Translations under genes and position numbers: made by a program
Notes under the pieces: generated by a model
Seen by the model: the letters and a program-made list of their open reading frames with translations, nothing else
Databases searched by the model: none
Told to the model about the DNA's origin: nothing
Shown: positions 21,019 through 23,391 of the stretch, piece after piece
How positions within the stretch are numbered: the stretch's first letter is position 1
Layout of the letters: every line of letters begins with the position of its first letter
Assembly (NCBI GenBank): GCA_036401335.1
Contig: DASWVC010000336.1
Location: 1 to 23,391 of the forward strand
Direction: 5' to 3'
Length of the DNA: 23,391 nt
Source of the DNA: DASWVC01 sp036401335
GTDB taxonomy: Bacteria > Verrucomicrobiota > Verrucomicrobiia > Chthoniobacterales > JAFAMB01

Positions 21019-22020
21019 CTACGATTTCTTGGGAGGCGGGCCGCTGATCCCCAGCACCGGGTGCGGCACGTAGGGTTCTTCCAGGGATTGGACCTCCTCT
21101 TCGGTGAGTTTGAGCGCTACGGCGCTGACGGCGTCGTCAAGGTGGTGGGGCTTTGTTGCTCCGACAATCGGGGCGGTAATCCCTGGTTTCTGCAGCATCC
21201 AGGCAACTGCCACCTGAGCATTGGTGACCCCGCGTTTCTCCGCGATTGCCGTGACCCGGTCGACGATCGCGAAATCGGCTTCCTGGTTGTACATGTGTTT
21301 CGAGAAATCGTCTGACTTTCCCCGGGTAGTTCCTGCTTCGGCGCGTTTCCGGTTGCCGGCCAGGAAACCACGTGCCAGTGGACTCCAAGGGATCAAGCCG
21401 ACTTTTTCATCGACACAAAGCGGGATCATCTCCCGTTCTTCCTCCCGGTAAACCAGGTTGTAATGGTTTTGCATGGTTACGAATCGGGCGAATCCATGCT
21501 GGTCGGCAAGGTACAGGAACTTGGCAAATTCCCACGCGTACATGCTTGACGCGCCCACGTAAAGCGCTTTGCCCTGGTGCACGACGTCGGTTAACGCCTC
21601 GAGCGTCTCCTCCATTGGCGTGGTCTCGTCGTAACGGTGAATCTGGTAGAGGTCCACGTAATCCATGCCAAGCCGCCGCAGGCTCGCGTCGATCGCGTGC
21701 CGGATGTGCTTCTTCGACGTGCCTTTCTCGTTAGGTGAATCGCCCATCGGGTTGTAAACCTTGGTCGCGACCACCACTTCTTCGCGCCTGACGCCCAATT
21801 TCTTCAACGCCCGGCCGGTTACCTCTTCACTCGCACCGGCAGAGTAAATGTCAGCGGTGTCAAAGAAATTGATGCCCCTTTCCCAGGCCTGTTTAAAAAA
21901 GGGCAGCGACTGGTCTTCGTCCAGCACCCAGTCACGCCATTTGCTGCTCCCGTAGCTCATGCAGCCCAGGCACACACGCGACACTTTTAATCCCGTCTTA
22001 CCGAGCGGTACGTAATCCAT
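21019..22020 (-). CDS. Aldo/keto reductase
   Basis: This 333-residue NADPH-dependent oxidoreductase has the full aldo/keto reductase tetrad: Asp54 and Tyr59 (FFDTADIYSAG), Lys87 (ATKVYNP) and His128 (YQIHRYD). The N-terminus YVPLGKTGLKVSRVCLG and the later IPWSPLARGFLAGN are typical of the bacterial branch that includes YhdN, Tas and YajO. The carbonyl substrate cannot be told from sequence. The start at 22020 is preceded by AAGGAAAAGG, a good ribosome binding site; a GTG five codons upstream lies within that site. The C-terminus ends GPPPKKS. It is convergent with oppF across the palindromic repeat. Confidence 0.94.
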   Translation of the reverse strand: MDYVPLGKTGLKVSRVCLGCMSYGSSKWRDWVLDEDQSLPFFKQAWERGINFFDTADIYSAGASEEVTGRALKKLGVRREEVVVATKVYNPMGDSPNEKGTSKKHIRHAIDASLRRLGMDYVDLYQIHRYDETTPMEETLEALTDVVHQGKALYVGASSMYAWEFAKFLYLADQHGFARFVTMQNHYNLVYREEEREMIPLCVDEKVGLIPWSPLARGFLAGNRKRAEAGTTRGKSDDFSKHMYNQEADFAIVDRVTAIAEKRGVTNAQVAVAWMLQKPGITAPIVGATKPHHLDDAVSAVALKLTEEEVQSLEEPYVPHPVLGISGPPPKKS

Positions 22021-22144
22021 CCTTTTCCTTTGCACGAACCCGCCCCCGGCACAAACCGCACGTCGGGCAACGCGTGGTCGCCAGCATTAACGCGCAACGT
22101 TGATTGCCTTTGCCCCCGGTGTCGTCCCAGACTCGTCGGTCTTA

Positions 22145-22444
22145 TTAAAGGGAAGGATTCGGTCCTGTATCCACGCCAAGGCAAGCGCCGGCACCAGGAC
22201 GCTGCTCTCCATAAGCGAAACTTGCGCCACTGTCGTCCTCGGCCACAATCGATTGTTCGTCTGGAATGAGCGTAATCTTGGCAGTGATCTTTTCGAACTC
22301 CGGGCCTGTAAACAGCCGATCACGCAGGTCGGCAATGCAACCTTCAGGCATCCGCACCCGACTTGGCCAGCGGCCGTAGCGCATTCGAAAACCGTTGATG
22401 GTGACGCAAAGTCGAACCCAGTTCTTGTCGTGGCCGTTTGGCAT
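22145..22444 (-). CDS. Small conserved hypothetical protein, about 99 aa
   Basis: I cannot name the family. The protein contains WVRLCVTINGFRMRYGRWPS (9-28), then a helix-like MPEGCIADLRDRLF, TAKITLIPDE, and AEDDSGASFAYGE; the last 20 residues are poor in structure. The pattern of INGFRxRYGRWPxRVR, LIPDE and AEDDxG looks like that of a small soluble family I have seen in varied bacteria without known function, and the acidic/aromatic pattern argues for real coding sequence. The ATG at 22444 lacks a clear ribosome binding site. The frame is the same as that of the upstream glycosidase, 63 bases after its stop, and has no stop in between. The plus-strand frame across this segment looks like a shadow. 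Confidence 0.6.
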   Translation of the reverse strand: MPNGHDKNWVRLCVTINGFRMRYGRWPSRVRMPEGCIADLRDRLFTGPEFEKITAKITLIPDEQSIVAEDDSGASFAYGEQRPGAGACLGVDTGPNPSL

Positions 22445-22507
22445 GATGAGGGAGAAACGTTGTGCGGGACCCGTAACGGTTTGCGGACGAATGCCGGCCT
22501 CGCGCTC

Positions 22508-23391
22508 TTAGCCGCGAGCAGCCGCCACCACTGGGCCGATATTTTTCTCGTTGCGCAACAAGGGCCCTACGTTCCAAAGGATGAATCCGCCCCGGCCGCG
22601 CGGTTGAATGGCTTTTTCCAGCGACAGCTGCTGCTGGATTTCCGCTACGGGCCAATTGTAACCCGGCCCAAGGCGTTCCAAAGCAATGCTCGGGTAGATC
22701 GGGACATGACGCGGGTTTACTTCTTCGCTTCGCCACCACCGGAGCAGGGTCGAATAGCTTTGGGGGCCGGCATTCTTCCAGTAAAGTTGGGGTGAGAGGT
22801 AATCCACCCAACCTTGACGCAACCACTTCACCGGATCGGCATAAAGGTCGTGGTACTGGTCCAGATCAGCCGTCACGCCGGAGGGTTGGCCACGGGTGTA
22901 GATTCCGAACGGGCTAACCCCGAAGAGAGTGCCCGGCCGGACCGAACGCACGGTCGCACGAAGATCCTGAATGAGCCCGTTAACGTTTTCTCGCCGCCAC
23001 GGTTCACGTTCCAGAGAACCGCCGTTGGCGGTGTACCGGGCGTAACTTTCGGCGTCCGGAAAGCTACGGTGACCCTTTGCAGGGTACGGATAAAAGTAGT
23101 CATCCAGCACCAGGCCGGCGACATCGTAGTTGCGGAGAAGGTCCGCCACCACTTTCACGACGTGCTGACGTACCTCTGAGCTGCCCGGGTCAAGCCAGAG
23201 TGCATTTCCAACCCTGCGCACGTTGCCTCGAAGTCGGTAGGCTTCGTGCGAAGCAGCCAGAAGGGCGGTCGCGTCGGCGGCCGCACGGTAAGGATTAATC
23301 CAGGCGTGAATCGCGATTCCATGGCGCTTCCCTTCCTGGATGAATGTGCCGAGCGGATCGTAGCCGGGTGCAGTCCCTTGTGAACCGGTCA
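22508..23391 (-). CDS. Family 10-like (GHL10) glycosidase, partial
   Basis: The 5' end lies beyond the right edge; 293 codons are visible, beginning TGSQGTAPGYDPLGTFIQEG. This matches the glycosyl-hydrolase-like 10 family (PF02638; includes E. coli DigH/YddW and B. subtilis YngK): GIAIHAWINPYRA, ALWLDPGSSEVRQHV, the active-site strand LVLDDYFYPYP, ENVNGLIQDLRATV, GVSPFGIYTRG and DYLSPQLYWKN. DigH cuts peptide-free peptidoglycan strands, so a cell-wall role is plausible, but other glycans are possible. A signal peptide would be expected on the missing part. An in-frame GTG at 23221 is internal, because homology continues well upstream of it. The small hypothetical gene follows. Confidence 0.9.
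   Translation of the reverse strand, partial: TGSQGTAPGYDPLGTFIQEGKRHGIAIHAWINPYRAAADATALLAASHEAYRLRGNVRRVGNALWLDPGSSEVRQHVVKVVADLLRNYDVAGLVLDDYFYPYPAKGHRSFPDAESYARYTANGGSLEREPWRRENVNGLIQDLRATVRSVRPGTLFGVSPFGIYTRGQPSGVTADLDQYHDLYADPVKWLRQGWVDYLSPQLYWKNAGPQSYSTLLRWWRSEEVNPRHVPIYPSIALERLGPGYNWPVAEIQQQLSLEKAIQPRGRGGFILWNVGPLLRNEKNIGPVVAAARG

Noticed and set aside
22100..22795. 231-codon plus-strand frame over the small protein and the glycosidase end
   Set aside because: It overlaps clear glycosidase homology on the minus strand, and its product resembles nothing.

Overview
This window is GC-rich (about three-fifths G+C by eye), with closely packed genes, few long gaps and no recognisable insertion sequence, prophage, integrase or CRISPR array. 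It reads as ordinary chromosome from a free-living Gram-negative bacterium. The lysine/folate/pantothenate cluster, the LysM protein joined to accA, the UVR-motif protein and the protein resemblances I recall point to the Verrucomicrobiota or a related PVC lineage. That placement is inference with moderate confidence; no 16S gene or other decisive marker is present.

Layout: (1) 84-3012, plus strand: acpP with a strong hairpin terminator, a conserved hypothetical gene behind a possible promoter, a membrane-anchored LysM protein with a degenerate YkuD domain, and accA, whose start overlaps the stop of the LysM gene. (2) 3031-6001, minus strand: a tight operon read dapA-dapB-folK-panB (lysine/diaminopimelate, folate and pantothenate synthesis). 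(3) 6249-9815, plus: a CysI-type sulfite reductase hemoprotein, phosphoglycerate mutase gpmI, and tRNA-Gln(UUG). (4) 9968-12697, plus: a UVR-motif protein overlapping a sulfite-oxidase-like molybdoenzyme, then about 400 bp without a convincing gene, then a class 3 lipase. (5) 12962-20894, plus: an exported M3 oligopeptidase followed by a complete oligopeptide ABC importer (oppA, oppB, oppC, oppD, oppF). (6) 20895-23391: an imperfect palindromic intergenic repeat, then on the minus strand an aldo/keto reductase, a small conserved hypothetical protein, and a GHL10-type glycosidase that runs off the right edge.

Functionally the window combines core biosynthesis (fatty-acid carrier and acetyl-CoA carboxylase; diaminopimelate; pantothenate, which feeds the phosphopantetheine arm of ACP; folate; sulfide) with peptide scavenging, in which a secreted oligopeptidase is encoded with the importer that could take up its products.

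I did not find a clear new biological system. The best leads are the cysteine-free LysM/YkuD protein coupled to accA, the short-leader hypothetical gene at 548 with a palindrome inside its promoter spacer, the export signal on the opp-linked M3 peptidase, the extra domain in OppC, the structured lipase leader, and the small protein at 22145-22444.
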